Below are positions 1 to 10,874 of a DNA stretch of 13,129 bases, piece after piece (positions within the stretch are counted from its first letter, which is position 1; each line of letters opens with the position of its first letter). Source of the stretch: Accumulibacter sp. (GTDB lineage: Bacteria > Pseudomonadota > Gammaproteobacteria > Burkholderiales > Rhodocyclaceae); NCBI GenBank assembly GCA_031274075.1, contig JAISQQ010000280.1:1-13129 (forward strand), written 5' to 3'. The notes under the pieces were generated by a model. That model did not search any database, was not told the DNA's origin, and saw only the letters and a list, made by a program, of their open reading frames with translations. The position numbers and the translations under genes were made by a program.

Positions 1-40
1 CCGGCAAGCGTTCCGTGCCTGGAAGCGGCGGCCGTGATTT
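1..40. other. Short unassigned left edge
   Basis: These bases lie downstream of the binding-protein stop codon. I see no reading frame, hairpin with a T-run, or recognisable element here. Whether the ABC operon ends at this point cannot be judged from what is visible. Confidence 0.5.
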
Positions 41-1033
41 CTACCGGGCCTTGCTTACCGCGATCTCCCAAAGCTTGACCAGTTGTTCGTACTCCTCCGC
101 GGCGGCGGCCTGGTCGAGCGGGAATATCTTGATCGACTTCATGTCGGGCAGCGAAGTCAGCTTCGAGACCTGGATATCCGTGCGGGTTGGCCGGCGAAAA
201 GCCTTGACCAGCAATTCCTGCTGCATTTCCTTGCTCAGCAGGATGTTGTAGAAGGCCTTGGCGGCCTCGGCGTTTTTCGCCCCCTTGAAGATGAACATGC
301 CTTCCGGCGCGAGGTAGCTGCCTTCGCTGGGATAGACCAAGCGGATTTCCTTCTGGCCGCCAGCCACGTATTCCTGCGCCGCGTACTCGATGGTCAGTCC
401 GACGGGGTACTCGCCCATGGCCGTGCCTTTGTAGGTCGTGCCGGAAGAAGAGGTCACCACGGCGTTGGCGGCGATCTTTTCCAGGCCCTCGCGGCCGAAC
501 TGCTTCAGCAGACCATAGACCAGCATGTACGCGGTGCCGCTCTTGCTGGGATCGGTGATGGCGAATTTCCCCTTCCATTCGGGTTTCATCAGGTCGGACC
601 AGGTCGTCGGCGCGGGCAGGCCCTTCAGTTGTCTCTCATTGACCATCAGCACCATCAGGTGAACATTCGTTCCCACCCAGAGATCGTCCGGACCGCGGAA
701 TTCCTCGGGGATCGCGGCCAGATCGGGCGACCGGTAGGGCGCCATGTATTCCTTGTAGGCGCCCAGGGTGCCGAAGCCGCCGCTCCACAGGATGTCCCCG
801 AGCGGATTCTTGGATTCGGCCTGAATGCGCTTCATCAGCGCGCCGGTTCCCCCGGTCACCTGCCGGACGTTGAGTGACGGCATCTTCTTCTTGGCCACGT
901 TCACCGCGGCCTCGATGGTCTCGGTATTGTTCGAGGAATAGAGCACCACGGTCTGCGCCTGCGCCAACATGGCCGCCGCGGAGAACATGAGGGTCGCCGC
1001 CAAACGCGGCAGGAATTTGAGTTTCGGTTTCAT
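41..1033 (-). CDS. Periplasmic solute-binding protein of an FbpA/AfuA-class ABC importer
   Basis: This 330-residue protein should capture a solute in the periplasm and hand it to the permease encoded just upstream. The start chosen is the ATG at 1033: it gives a classical signal peptide (basic MKPKLK, a hydrophobic stretch, AQA-QT cleavage near residue 26) and has GAGGT seven bases upstream. The open frame runs further up to 1441 but only by overlapping the permease gene. The mature part opens with VVLYSSN, followed by GGTGALMKRIQAE and GDILWSGG, and later YPSEGSYLAPEGMF. These are hallmarks of the COG1840 group, which includes iron(III), hexose-phosphate and 2-aminoethylphosphonate binders. 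The adjacent tyrosine pair of classical ferric-binding proteins is not visible; the corresponding region reads EYAAQEYVAGG. Substrate is therefore left open. It is the last gene of the three-gene operon, 23 bases after the permease stop. Confidence 0.9.
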   Translation of the reverse strand: MKPKLKFLPRLAATLMFSAAAMLAQAQTVVLYSSNNTETIEAAVNVAKKKMPSLNVRQVTGGTGALMKRIQAESKNPLGDILWSGGFGTLGAYKEYMAPYRSPDLAAIPEEFRGPDDLWVGTNVHLMVLMVNERQLKGLPAPTTWSDLMKPEWKGKFAITDPSKSGTAYMLVYGLLKQFGREGLEKIAANAVVTSSSGTTYKGTAMGEYPVGLTIEYAAQEYVAGGQKEIRLVYPSEGSYLAPEGMFIFKGAKNAEAAKAFYNILLSKEMQQELLVKAFRRPTRTDIQVSKLTSLPDMKSIKIFPLDQAAAAEEYEQLVKLWEIAVSKAR

Positions 1034-1056
1034 ATTTACCTCGCTGCTTGGAAAAG

Positions 1057-2727
1057 TCACTGGTTGGAAAAGAGATTGATGCGGAACAGCTTGATCGCGG
1101 CGATGATCGGCGCCAGGATCACGGTGATCATCGCCGCGCCGTAGGCCGACGCGAGGCCGAGCCGCCCGCCGTCGATCTGGCGGAAAATGGCAATCGGCAT
1201 GGTCTCCAGGCCGCCGGTGTAAACCACGATCGTCGCCGCCAGTTCGGCGATCGTGGTGACCCACATCAGGATGGCCGCCGAGACGATCGACGCCTTCATC
1301 ACCGGCAGCACCACCTTGAAGAACGACATCAGGGGCGAGACGCCGAGGCTGATGGAGGCTTCCTCGATCGAATCCGGGATGTTGAACAGGGTCGACGAAG
1401 CGTTGCGCACGGCAAAAGGCAGGCGCCGCACCGTGTAGCACAGCACCATGATGCTGCTGGTTCCGGCCAGCACCAGCCAGCCGGTGTTGAAGGTCTGGAC
1501 CAGCGCGATCCCCATGACCGTTCCCGAAATGGTCAGCGGCATGATGACGATGTAGTCGAGCAGATGCGTCAGTCCGTTGCGCTTCTTGACGATCAGATAG
1601 CTCGCCAGCACGGCGAAGACGACGCCCGTCAGGGTCGCCAGCGAGGCGAAGATGAGCGAATTGAATACCGGTTCGGGAGCGCTGCGGAAGATGCGCATGA
1701 GGTTGGTGAGCGACCAGACGCCCCAGCGCATCACCGGGCCGCTGGTCTCCGTGAAGGCGGCAATGAAAACGACGACCAGCGGCAGCAGCGAAAGAAAGAT
1801 GATGCCGCCGACGACGCCGGTAAACAGCATGGCCGCGCCGGAGCGCACGCGCGCCGCCTGGGGAGCGCGCCCCGGCGTCATGGTGTAGAGCTTGCGTTCG
1901 ACGACTCTTTTCTGCAGGAACAGGACGATGCCGACGATGGTGATCGACACTACGGACATGGCGCTCTGCAGCAGCGGAGAGCCGCCCATTTCATTGATGA
2001 ACTCGTTGTAGGTCATCACCGACAACAGGGGAACCCGGCTGCCGAGCAGCGTCGCGAGCACGAAATTACCCACCACCAGGGAGAAGACCACCAGGGCATT
2101 GACCGCCACCGCCGGCAGCATCAGCGGCGCCAGCACGCGCAATTTGGTCGCCAGCGGCGAGCTGCCCAGGCTCAGCCCGGCTTCTTCCAGTTGTCCGTCG
2201 AAGCCGCGCAGCGCGGCGAGCACGCCCAGGTAGATGTAGGTGTAATAGACCAGCGTCATCGAAAAGATCAATCCGTTCCAGCCGTAGAACGACGGCAATT
2301 CGATGCCGATGCGTTCCATCAGGTTGGTCAGCAGTCCGTTGTTGCCGAGGATCAGCAGCCAGGACTGGCCGACGATCACTTCGGGAATCACGATCGTCAC
2401 CACCGGCAGGACGGCGACCAGGTTCTTCATCGGAAACTCGTAGCGCGCCACCAGGTAGGCCAGCGGAGCGCCGATGAGCACCGACAAGGTGGTGACGCTG
2501 ACGCCCAGCACCAGGGTATTGCGGAAAGCCTGCAGGAACATGCTGTTGTCGAGCAATTGCGCGAACCCGGCGAGCGACAGCGCCCCGGTCTCGTCGCGCA
2601 CGCTGTTGTTGAACAGGACGCCGAGCGGGTAGAGCACGAAGAAGGCCAGGATGAGCAGCGAAATGACCGTCAGCACGCCCCAGGGCCACCATTTGGCTTT
2701 GACGAAGTCCACTTGGCCGCCCCCCAC
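1057..2727 (-). CDS. ABC importer permease, two fused transmembrane domains (FbpB class)
   Basis: This 556-residue inner-membrane protein forms the whole translocation channel, because two permease units are fused in one chain. Each half carries the cytoplasmic EAA loop that docks on the ATPase: EEAGLSLGSSPLATKLRVLAP beginning near residue 181, and EEASISLGVSPLMSFFKVVLP beginning near 455. There are roughly a dozen hydrophobic segments, the first at residues 15-38. Length and the duplicated architecture fit the FbpB/AfuB/ThiP type of binding-protein-dependent permease. The longest frame begins with GTG at 2727, directly abutting the TAG of the ATPase gene. A second GTG at 2712 is preceded by AGGTGGGGGG at normal spacing and may be the real start, giving 551 residues. 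Translation is probably coupled to the ATPase upstream. The substrate is not predictable from this protein. Confidence 0.92.
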   Translation of the reverse strand: MGGGQVDFVKAKWWPWGVLTVISLLILAFFVLYPLGVLFNNSVRDETGALSLAGFAQLLDNSMFLQAFRNTLVLGVSVTTLSVLIGAPLAYLVARYEFPMKNLVAVLPVVTIVIPEVIVGQSWLLILGNNGLLTNLMERIGIELPSFYGWNGLIFSMTLVYYTYIYLGVLAALRGFDGQLEEAGLSLGSSPLATKLRVLAPLMLPAVAVNALVVFSLVVGNFVLATLLGSRVPLLSVMTYNEFINEMGGSPLLQSAMSVVSITIVGIVLFLQKRVVERKLYTMTPGRAPQAARVRSGAAMLFTGVVGGIIFLSLLPLVVVFIAAFTETSGPVMRWGVWSLTNLMRIFRSAPEPVFNSLIFASLATLTGVVFAVLASYLIVKKRNGLTHLLDYIVIMPLTISGTVMGIALVQTFNTGWLVLAGTSSIMVLCYTVRRLPFAVRNASSTLFNIPDSIEEASISLGVSPLMSFFKVVLPVMKASIVSAAILMWVTTIAELAATIVVYTGGLETMPIAIFRQIDGGRLGLASAYGAAMITVILAPIIAAIKLFRINLFSNQ

Positions 2728-3804
2728 CTACGCGGCGATGATCCGGCTTTGCGCCGGAAACAGCACCTGCACCGGGTCTCCCGGATGGAAGTCGACGCTC
2801 CGGCGGTCCGCGCTCAGGTCGACGCGTATCTCGGAACCATCGTGCAGGCGCACCCGGTAGCTCGTCTTGAAACCCAGGTATTGCCGGCGCACGATCGCGC
2901 CGGGAACGGCATTGGGCGCGTCGGAGTCCGCAGGCGTCAGCGCCAGTTCCTCCGGACGCGCGACCAGGATGCCGTTCTTGCCGTCGAGCCGGGCGTCGCC
3001 GCGAACGCCTTCGAGAAGACGCCCGCCCAGGAAGTAACGCGCCTTCCCGGAGAGCGCCGGATCGGCGGATTCGATGCTCACCGGAAGGGTGTTGGCCGAG
3101 CCGATGAAATCGGCCACATAGGCATTGACCGGCATCCCGTAGAGATCCTCCGGCGTGCCGATCTGGGCGATCCGGCCACGGTCCATGAGGGCGATCTTGT
3201 CGGACATCGCCAGGGCTTCTTCCTGGTCGTGGGTGACGAAAACCGTCGTGATGTGGGCTTCCTGCACAAGATCGAGGATCACCTCGCGCATCTGCGTGCG
3301 CATCTTGGCGTCCAGGTTGGATAGCGGTTCATCCATCAGCAGCACCCGCGGACGAATCACCAGGGCACGGGCGAGCGCCACGCGCTGGCGCTGCCCGCCG
3401 CTCATCTGCGCCGGATAACGCTCCGCCAGGGTGGAAAGACCGACGCTTTCGAGCGCCTGGCCGACGCGCTGGCCGATCTCGGGCTTCGATACGCCGCGCG
3501 CGCGCAATCCGTAGGCCACGTTGTCGAACACGGTCTTGTCCGGAAACAAGGCATAGTCCTGGAACACCATCCCGATATCGCGGCGGTGCGTCGGGACGCG
3601 CGTCATGTCGTCCTCGTCGAACAAAAGGCGGCCGGCGTCTATTTCATGAAAACCGGCGATACAGCGCAGCAAGGTCGTTTTTCCGCAGCCGCTGGGACCG
3701 AGGAGGGTGTAAAACGCCCCGTCGGGAATATGCAGCGACAAATCTTCCAGAACCCGGTTGCCGCTGAACTCCTTTTTTATGCCTTCGATGCTGATTGAAG
3801 CCAT
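2728..3804 (-). CDS. ABC importer ATPase with C-terminal TOBE domain (FbpC/PotA class)
   Basis: This 358-residue cytoplasmic subunit hydrolyses ATP to drive the neighbouring permease. The motifs appear in order: Walker A GPSGCGKTT at 36-44, Q-loop glutamine at 82, signature MSGGQ at 134-138, Walker B LLMDEP at 155-160 followed by the D-loop SNLD, and switch histidine at 192 in THDQEEA. Residues from about 235 to the end form the TOBE-type regulatory domain usual in the iron, spermidine and sulfate/maltose importer ATPases. I chose the ATG at 3804 (MASISIEG) because GGGAGGGG sits just upstream. The longer frame to 3837 adds only an arginine-rich leader overlapping the Shine-Dalgarno region. 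It is the first gene of the operon and follows atpC by 82 bases. Which solute is moved is unknown. Confidence 0.94.
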   Translation of the reverse strand: MASISIEGIKKEFSGNRVLEDLSLHIPDGAFYTLLGPSGCGKTTLLRCIAGFHEIDAGRLLFDEDDMTRVPTHRRDIGMVFQDYALFPDKTVFDNVAYGLRARGVSKPEIGQRVGQALESVGLSTLAERYPAQMSGGQRQRVALARALVIRPRVLLMDEPLSNLDAKMRTQMREVILDLVQEAHITTVFVTHDQEEALAMSDKIALMDRGRIAQIGTPEDLYGMPVNAYVADFIGSANTLPVSIESADPALSGKARYFLGGRLLEGVRGDARLDGKNGILVARPEELALTPADSDAPNAVPGAIVRRQYLGFKTSYRVRLHDGSEIRVDLSADRRSVDFHPGDPVQVLFPAQSRIIAA

Positions 3805-3849
3805 TCGTTTCCCCTCCCGCCTTCGACGGCGCGGCAAATCGACATCATC

Positions 3850-3891
3850 GACGCAACCTCAGCGACGCAACCTCATCGATGCAACCTCAGC
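3850..3891. repeat. Three tandem 14-bp repeats spanning the atpC stop codon
   Basis: On the plus strand the units are GACGCAACCTCAGC (3850-3863), GACGCAACCTCATC (3864-3877) and GATGCAACCTCAGC (3878-3891). They are separated by no spacer and differ at one to two positions. The third unit contains the atpC stop (3887-3889). The array fills half of the gap between atpC and the ABC ATPase gene. Because 14 is not a multiple of three, gain or loss of units would not alter atpC itself but would alter the length of the intergenic region. Confidence 0.85.
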
Positions 3892-4312
3892 GGCGCGCCT
3901 TGCGGTTTTTCGCGTGCAACTGCAGTTGCGTGATCGCCTGCGCCAGCTCGGCTTCGGCGCTGGCGTAGCCGACGTTCGCCGAACGGTTGCGCATGGCTTC
4001 CTCGGAGTGTTGCCGGGCCTTGATCGCCTTGGCTTCGTCGATATCCTTGGCCCGGATCGCCGTGTCGGCAAGCAGCGTGACCAGCGTCGGCTGGACTTCG
4101 AGAATCCCGCCGGAGACATAGACCAGCTCGAACTCGTCGCGCTCGGGAATCTTCAGGCGCACGGTGCCTGGCCGGACCCGGGTGAGCAGCGGCGCGTGGC
4201 GCGGGAAAATGCCCAGTTCCCCGGCCTCGCCGGGAAAGACGGCGAACTCGGCCTCGCCGGAAAAGATCTGCTCCTCGGCGCTGACGACATCGACATGGAT
4301 GCTAAGTGGCAT
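3887..4312 (-). CDS. atpC: F1Fo ATP synthase epsilon subunit
   Basis: Epsilon (141 residues) sits on the gamma stalk in F1, links it to the c-ring and can inhibit ATP hydrolysis. The N-terminal beta-sandwich is clear: [19 protein letters not shown], then [19 protein letters not shown] near residues 26-44, and [11 protein letters not shown] near 65-75. The C-terminal part (about 88-141) is the expected pair of helices, rich in Ala, Glu, Gln and Arg and ending AKNRKARR. The ATG at 4312 is preceded by GAAGGGA; an upstream extension to 4405 would overlap atpD and does not look like the family. The gene begins 15 bases after atpD ends and is the last gene of the atp operon. Its stop codon lies in a 14-bp tandem repeat. 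Confidence 0.97.
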   Translation of the reverse strand: MPLSIHVDVVSAEEQIFSGEAEFAVFPGEAGELGIFPRHAPLLTRVRPGTVRLKIPERDEFELVYVSGGILEVQPTLVTLLADTAIRAKDIDEAKAIKARQHSEEAMRNRSANVGYASAEAELAQAITQLQLHAKNRKARR

Positions 4313-4326
4313 GCTTTTCCCTTCGG

Positions 4327-5766
<1,440 letters not shown>

Positions 5767-6639
5767 TCAGACAGCCGCGGCGCCGCTGACGATTTCCGTA
5801 AGCTCGGTGGTGATCGCCGCCTGGCGCGCCTTGTTGTACGCCAGGCGAAGTTCGCCGATGACGGTCTTGGCGTTGTCCGAGGCCGATTTCATGGCCACCA
5901 TGCGCGCGCTCTGCTCGGACGCCATGTTCTCGGCGACCGCCTGGTAGAGGACGATTTCCACGTAGCGCAGCAGCAGGTCGTCGATCACCGTCTTGGTGTT
6001 CGGCTCGTAGAGATAATCCCAGCGGTTGTGGCTGCTGCCGCTGCCGCCCGCCAGGTCGCCCGACAGCGGCAACAACTGCTCGATCACCGGCTCCTGCTTC
6101 ATGGTGTTGATGAAGCGCGTATAACCGATGTACAGGACGTCGATGTCGCCGTCCATGTAGGCGTCGATCTGCACCTTGGCCGGGCCGATGAGTTTCTCCA
6201 GGCGCGGCTCGTCGCCCAGGCCGGTGATGTGCGAAACGACGTCGGCGCCGGCGCGCGCCATGAACCCCAGGCCCTTGTTGCCGATGGCGCTGACCTTCAG
6301 CTTCTTGCCCTGCGCGTCCCACTCCTTCATCCTGCCCAGGGCCAGCCGCAAGACATTGGTGTTCAGGCCGCCGCACAGGCCCTTGTCCGAGGTGACGACG
6401 ATCAGGCCGACCGCCTCGACGTCCTCGCGCGCTTCCAGGAAGGGGTGGCTGTAGTCGGTCAGCGCGTGCGACAGGTTGCCGGCCATGCGCCGGATCTTCT
6501 CGTTGTAGGGACGGGCCGCGCGCATCCGCTCCTGCGCCTTGCGCATCTTGGAGGCGGCGACCATCTCCATCGCCTTGGTGATCTTGCGCGTGCTCTCGAC
6601 GCTCTTGATCTTGTTGCGAATTTCCTTGCCGCTTGCCAT
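5767..6639 (-). CDS. atpG: F1Fo ATP synthase gamma subunit (central rotor shaft)
   Basis: Gamma (290 residues) is the rotating coiled-coil shaft that couples the c-ring to the catalytic beta subunits. The N-terminal helix [20 protein letters not shown], followed by [16 protein letters not shown], is the family signature. [10 protein letters not shown] near residues 84-93 is the conserved Rossmann-like core motif. The C-terminal helix, from about residue 240, contains [16 protein letters not shown] and closes with the usual hydrophobic [16 protein letters not shown] Gly/Ser-rich loop ([15 protein letters not shown], around 196-210) lies in the central domain, as in other betaproteobacterial gammas. 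The ATG is preceded by GGGGAGAGG; the gap to atpA is 16 bases. Confidence 0.98.
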   Translation of the reverse strand: MASGKEIRNKIKSVESTRKITKAMEMVAASKMRKAQERMRAARPYNEKIRRMAGNLSHALTDYSHPFLEAREDVEAVGLIVVTSDKGLCGGLNTNVLRLALGRMKEWDAQGKKLKVSAIGNKGLGFMARAGADVVSHITGLGDEPRLEKLIGPAKVQIDAYMDGDIDVLYIGYTRFINTMKQEPVIEQLLPLSGDLAGGSGSSHNRWDYLYEPNTKTVIDDLLLRYVEIVLYQAVAENMASEQSARMVAMKSASDNAKTVIGELRLAYNKARQAAITTELTEIVSGAAAV

Positions 6640-6655
6640 GACCTCTCCCCGGCGC

Positions 6656-8194
6656 TCAGGCCAGCGTCGCCTTGAAGGCTTCGATCGCCTTGGAAAGCGC
6701 CTGTTCGGTATCCGCGTCGAGATCCTTGCTCGCCTCGATCTTTTCGACCAGGGCGGCGTGCTGCTCCTTGATGAAGGCGTGCAAGCGGCGCTCGACGTCC
6801 AGCGCCTTCTTCACTTCGACGTCGTCGAAATAGCCTTTGTTGACCGCCAGCAGCGTGATCGACATCTCGGCCACGGACATCGGCGAATACTGCGGCTGTT
6901 TCATCAGCTCGGTCACCATGCGGCCGCGGTCGAGCTGCTTGCGCGTGGCCTCGTCGAGGTCGGAGGCGAACTGGGCGAAAGCCGCCAGCTCGCGGTACTG
7001 GGCCAGCGCCAGGCGCACGCCGCCGCCGAGTTTCTTGATGATCTTGGTCTGCGCCGCGCCGCCGACGCGCGAAACCGAAATGCCGGCGTCGATGGCCGGG
7101 CGCACGCCGGAATTGAACAGATCGGTATCCAGGAAGATCTGCCCGTCGGTGATCGAAATGACGTTGGTCGGCACGAAGGCCGAGACGTCTCCGGCCTGCG
7201 TCTCGATGATCGGCAGCGCGGTCAGCGTCCCGGTCCGGCCCTTGACCTTGCCCTGGGTGAAACGCTCCACGTACTCCTCGTTGACCCGGGCGGCGCGTTC
7301 GAGCAGGCGGGAATGCAGGTAGAACACGTCGCCCGGATACGCTTCGCGCCCCGGCGGGCGGCGCAGCAGCAGCGACACCTGGCGGTACGCCCAGGCCTGC
7401 TTGGTCAGGTCGTCGTAGATGATCAGCGCGTCCTGTCCGCGGTCGCGGAAATACTCGCCCATGGTGCATCCGGCATACGGCGCGATGTACTGCAGGGCGG
7501 CGGATTCGGCCGCCGTGGCGGCAACCACGATGGTGTATTGCAGGGCGCCGTGTTCTTCGAGCTTGCGCACGACGTTGGCCACGGTCGACGCTTTCTGGCC
7601 GATCGCCACGTAGATGCAGATCAGATCCTTGCCCTTCTGGTTGATGATGGTGTCGACCGCCACCGCCGTCTTGCCGGTCTGGCGGTCGCCGATGATCAGT
7701 TCGCGCTGGCCGCGCCCGATCGGCACCATCGAGTCGATCGATTTCAGGCCCGTCTGCACCGGCTGGGAGACCGACTTGCGCCAGATGACCCCCGGCGCCA
7801 CCTTCTCGATCTTGTCGCTCAGCGTGGCGCCGACCGGCCCCTTGCCGTCGATCGGCTGCCCCAGCGAATCGACCACCCGGCCGAGCAGTTCCGGACCGAT
7901 CGGCACTTCCAGGATGCGCCCGGTCGTCTTCACCGTGTCGCCTTCGCTGATGTGCTCGTACTCGCCGAGCACCACCGCGCCGACCGAGTCGCGTTCGAGA
8001 TTGAGCGCCATGCCGAAGGAGCCGCCCGGGAATTCGAGCATTTCGCCCTGCATCACGTCGGCCAGCCCGTGCACGCGGCAGATGCCGTCGGTCAGGGAAA
8101 CCACCGTGCCCTGCGTGCGGGTTTCGGCGCCGATGTCCAGATTCTGAATCTTGCTCTTGATCAGTTCGCTGATTTCGGAAGGATTCAACTGCAT
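6656..8194 (-). CDS. atpA: F1Fo ATP synthase alpha subunit
   Basis: Alpha (512 residues) alternates with beta in the F1 hexamer and carries the non-catalytic nucleotide sites. The P-loop GDRQTGKT is at 169-176. The arginine finger is R376 in [10 protein letters not shown], the position known from E. coli. [12 protein letters not shown], and [15 protein letters not shown] around 341-355, are also intact. Start choice: an in-frame TTG at 8197 is immediately followed by ATG at 8194. The ATG is preferred because AGGAG lies six bases before it and the family begins MQLNPSEIS. That AGGAG overlaps the atpH stop codon (TAGGAG), so the two genes are probably translationally coupled. Confidence 0.99.
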   Translation of the reverse strand: MQLNPSEISELIKSKIQNLDIGAETRTQGTVVSLTDGICRVHGLADVMQGEMLEFPGGSFGMALNLERDSVGAVVLGEYEHISEGDTVKTTGRILEVPIGPELLGRVVDSLGQPIDGKGPVGATLSDKIEKVAPGVIWRKSVSQPVQTGLKSIDSMVPIGRGQRELIIGDRQTGKTAVAVDTIINQKGKDLICIYVAIGQKASTVANVVRKLEEHGALQYTIVVAATAAESAALQYIAPYAGCTMGEYFRDRGQDALIIYDDLTKQAWAYRQVSLLLRRPPGREAYPGDVFYLHSRLLERAARVNEEYVERFTQGKVKGRTGTLTALPIIETQAGDVSAFVPTNVISITDGQIFLDTDLFNSGVRPAIDAGISVSRVGGAAQTKIIKKLGGGVRLALAQYRELAAFAQFASDLDEATRKQLDRGRMVTELMKQPQYSPMSVAEMSITLLAVNKGYFDDVEVKKALDVERRLHAFIKEQHAALVEKIEASKDLDADTEQALSKAIEAFKATLA

Positions 8195-8203
8195 CAATTT
8201 CTC

Positions 8204-8740
8204 CTAGTTTTTAAGCGCCGCGGCCATGGCGTCGAGCTTGCCGCGCACGGAAGCGTCGAAAATCCGGTCGCCGACCGCCACGCGCACGCCGCCGATCAAT
8301 GAAGGATCCACCTCCACCCGCCCTTGCAGGCGGCCGCCGAAATGCGTTTCGAGCTTTTTAAGCAGCGCGGCCAGCGCCGGCTCGTCGAGGGGAAAGGCGC
8401 TGGTGACCACGGCGTCCCGGACCCCTTCGTCCGCGCTCTTGAGGGATTCGAAGAGCGCGCTGATCTCGGCCAGTACGTCGAAGCGTCCGTTATCGGCGAG
8501 CAGGGCGACGAAGGCCGCCAGTTCGCGGTTCTCCGGCTCGCCCGACAGCGCCATGAACAGATCGGCGATCCGCCGGGCGGAGAATTTCGGGTTGCCGATG
8601 AGATCGCTCATTCCGGCGTCCCCGGCGATTGCCGCGAGGCGCTGCAATCGCCGTGACCACTCGGCCAGCGACCGGCCCTCCTTGGCCAGGCGGAAAACCG
8701 CCTGCGCGTAAGGGCGAGCAATGGTGACGGATTCGGCCAT
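8204..8740 (-). CDS. atpH: F1Fo ATP synthase delta subunit
   Basis: Delta (178 residues; the counterpart of mitochondrial OSCP) fixes the top of F1 to the b-subunit stator. The N-terminal helical domain starts MAESVTIARPYAQAVFRLA, the usual signature in which a conserved ARPYAxAxF stretch packs on alpha. The C-terminal region includes LETHFGGRLQGRVEVDPSLI, followed by GGVRVAVGDRIFDASVRGKL (about 133-170), the family's second conserved block. The start is four bases beyond the atpF stop, and the ribosome binding site falls within the end of atpF and is weak. Translation coupled to atpF is likely. Confidence 0.97.
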   Translation of the reverse strand: MAESVTIARPYAQAVFRLAKEGRSLAEWSRRLQRLAAIAGDAGMSDLIGNPKFSARRIADLFMALSGEPENRELAAFVALLADNGRFDVLAEISALFESLKSADEGVRDAVVTSAFPLDEPALAALLKKLETHFGGRLQGRVEVDPSLIGGVRVAVGDRIFDASVRGKLDAMAAALKN

Positions 8741-8744
8741 GAAA

Positions 8745-9215
8745 TTACAGATCCAGCCGCAGTGCCGCCAGCATCTCGGCGTGCGCCCTGGCGTCCACCT
8801 CGCGGCGGAGGATTTTTTCCGCGCCGGCCACGGCCAGGTCGGCGACGCGCCCGCGCAGGGATTCGCGCATGCGCGCCTCTTCCTGCGCGATCTCCTCCTT
8901 GGCGGCGGCCACCACTTTTTCGGCTTCGAGCAGCGCGTCGGCCTTGGCCTTGTCGATGATCTGCCCGGCGCGCTTCTCCGCCTGGGCGATCACCTCGGCC
9001 GCCTTCTCCTTGCCCTCGCGCACCGTTTCCGCGGCGCTCCTGGCGGAAAGGGCCAGGCTCTGCCGCCCGCGTTCGGCTTCCGCCAGCCCCTCGGAAATCC
9101 TGGCGGCGCGCTCGTCGAGCGCCTTCACGATCGGCGGCCACACGAACTTCATGGTGAACAGCGCCAAAATGATGAACACAGTGATCTGTGCCAGTAGCGT
9201 TGCGTTCAGATACAC
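8745..9215 (-). CDS. atpF: F1Fo ATP synthase b subunit (peripheral stalk)
   Basis: The b subunit (156 residues) dimerises into the stator that joins subunit a to delta. It has a single N-terminal membrane helix (about residues 5-24) followed by FVWPPIVKALDERAARISEG, the conserved hinge and start of the tether. The rest is a long Ala/Glu/Lys/Arg-rich helix with the right-handed coiled-coil look of bacterial b. VADLAVAGAEKIL near the C-terminus is the delta-binding end. Translation starts with GTG at 9215, supported by GAAGAGGT upstream and by alignment of MYLNATLL with the family N-terminus MNLNATIL. The non-ATG start fits with a subunit made at two per complex. Confidence 0.97.
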   Translation of the reverse strand: MYLNATLLAQITVFIILALFTMKFVWPPIVKALDERAARISEGLAEAERGRQSLALSARSAAETVREGKEKAAEVIAQAEKRAGQIIDKAKADALLEAEKVVAAAKEEIAQEEARMRESLRGRVADLAVAGAEKILRREVDARAHAEMLAALRLDL

Positions 9216-9263
9216 GTCGGATACCTCTTCCGTGAAATGGACAGGGTATTCCTCAAGCGGCGA

Positions 9264-10418
<1,155 letters not shown>

Positions 10419-10444
<26 letters not shown>

Positions 10445-10790
10445 GTTCTTTCTTCTTCCAGAAACCCCAAAAAAACAAGGCCTGAGTGGCAAGCACCAGA
10501 CCGACCAGCAAGGAAGGCGCGTGCAGATCGCCGTATTCCCGCGCGATAACGAACAGCGAACCGGCAATCAGCGTCAGCTTGACGATCTCGCCCAGCAGGA
10601 AGCCACCCAGAAAACCCGCCCCCAGACGACGGGCGACGAATTTCAAGTGTAACGCCAAAAGCAGGTTGGGGAGAACACACGCCGCCCCTCCCAGCGCCGA
10701 TGAAACGCTTCCACGCCAACCGGCGATCAAGCCGCCAACAACCGAGGCCAGCAGGACCGCCGCCGTCTGCAACAGAATCACCCTGAACAT
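10419..10790 (-). CDS. atpI: ATP synthase assembly protein I
   Basis: This is a 123-residue membrane protein with about four hydrophobic segments (near residues 5-24, 32-48, 61-82 and 93-111). The basic tail WKKKEHVDVDNGS belongs in the cytoplasm. Length, the GGAACVLPN and GEIVKLTLIAGSLF stretches and the position as first gene before atpB identify the AtpI family. It is not part of the finished enzyme and is thought to help c-ring assembly. The ATG at 10790 is preceded by AGGCG five bases away, with a stable stem-loop just upstream. The end overlaps atpB by 26 bases, implying coupled translation. Confidence 0.9.
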
Positions 10791-10804
10791 TTTCGCCTAA
10801 GTGA

Positions 10805-10828
10805 CTGCCCGAGGCATCCTCGCGGCAG
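10805..10828 (-). promoter_or_regulatory. Stem-loop in the 5' leader of atpI
   Basis: On the minus strand the arms CTGCC-G-CGAGG and CCTCG-GGCAG pair over ten base pairs (all but one G-C/C-G or A-T within the limits of a single bulged G) around an ATG triloop. The 3' arm ends seven bases before the AGGCG ribosome binding site of atpI. No T-run follows on either strand, so an intrinsic terminator is unlikely. A role in mRNA stability or ribosome access is possible but is inference. Confidence 0.6.
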
Positions 10829-10844
10829 CGTGTGAAACCGCGCA

Positions 10845-10874
10845 ATGATGGCATGGCTACCCCCAAAAATGCAA
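10845..10874 (-). promoter_or_regulatory. Tentative sigma70-type promoter of the atp operon
   Basis: On the minus strand TTGCAT (10874-10869) and CATCAT (10850-10845) are separated by 18 bases. They match the -35 and -10 consensus at three and four of six positions. Transcription would start about 15 bases before the leader stem-loop. The match is modest, and it is chosen mainly because it is the best pair upstream of atpI. Confidence 0.3.

Noticed and set aside
1034..1441. Upstream extension of the binding-protein frame
   Set aside because: It overlaps the permease coding sequence and destroys the signal peptide context; the ATG at 1033 has a ribosome binding site.
1048..3324. Very long plus-strand open frame (758 codons) antisense to the permease and ATPase genes
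   Set aside because: Its product is dominated by His, Arg, Gln and Asp, the usual reverse-strand reading of a high-GC gene; it resembles no family and lies fully over two well-supported genes.
10832..10839. GTGAAACC resembling half of a parS (ParB binding) site
   Set aside because: Only one arm of the 16-base palindrome is present; the other arm does not match, so it is not a parS site.
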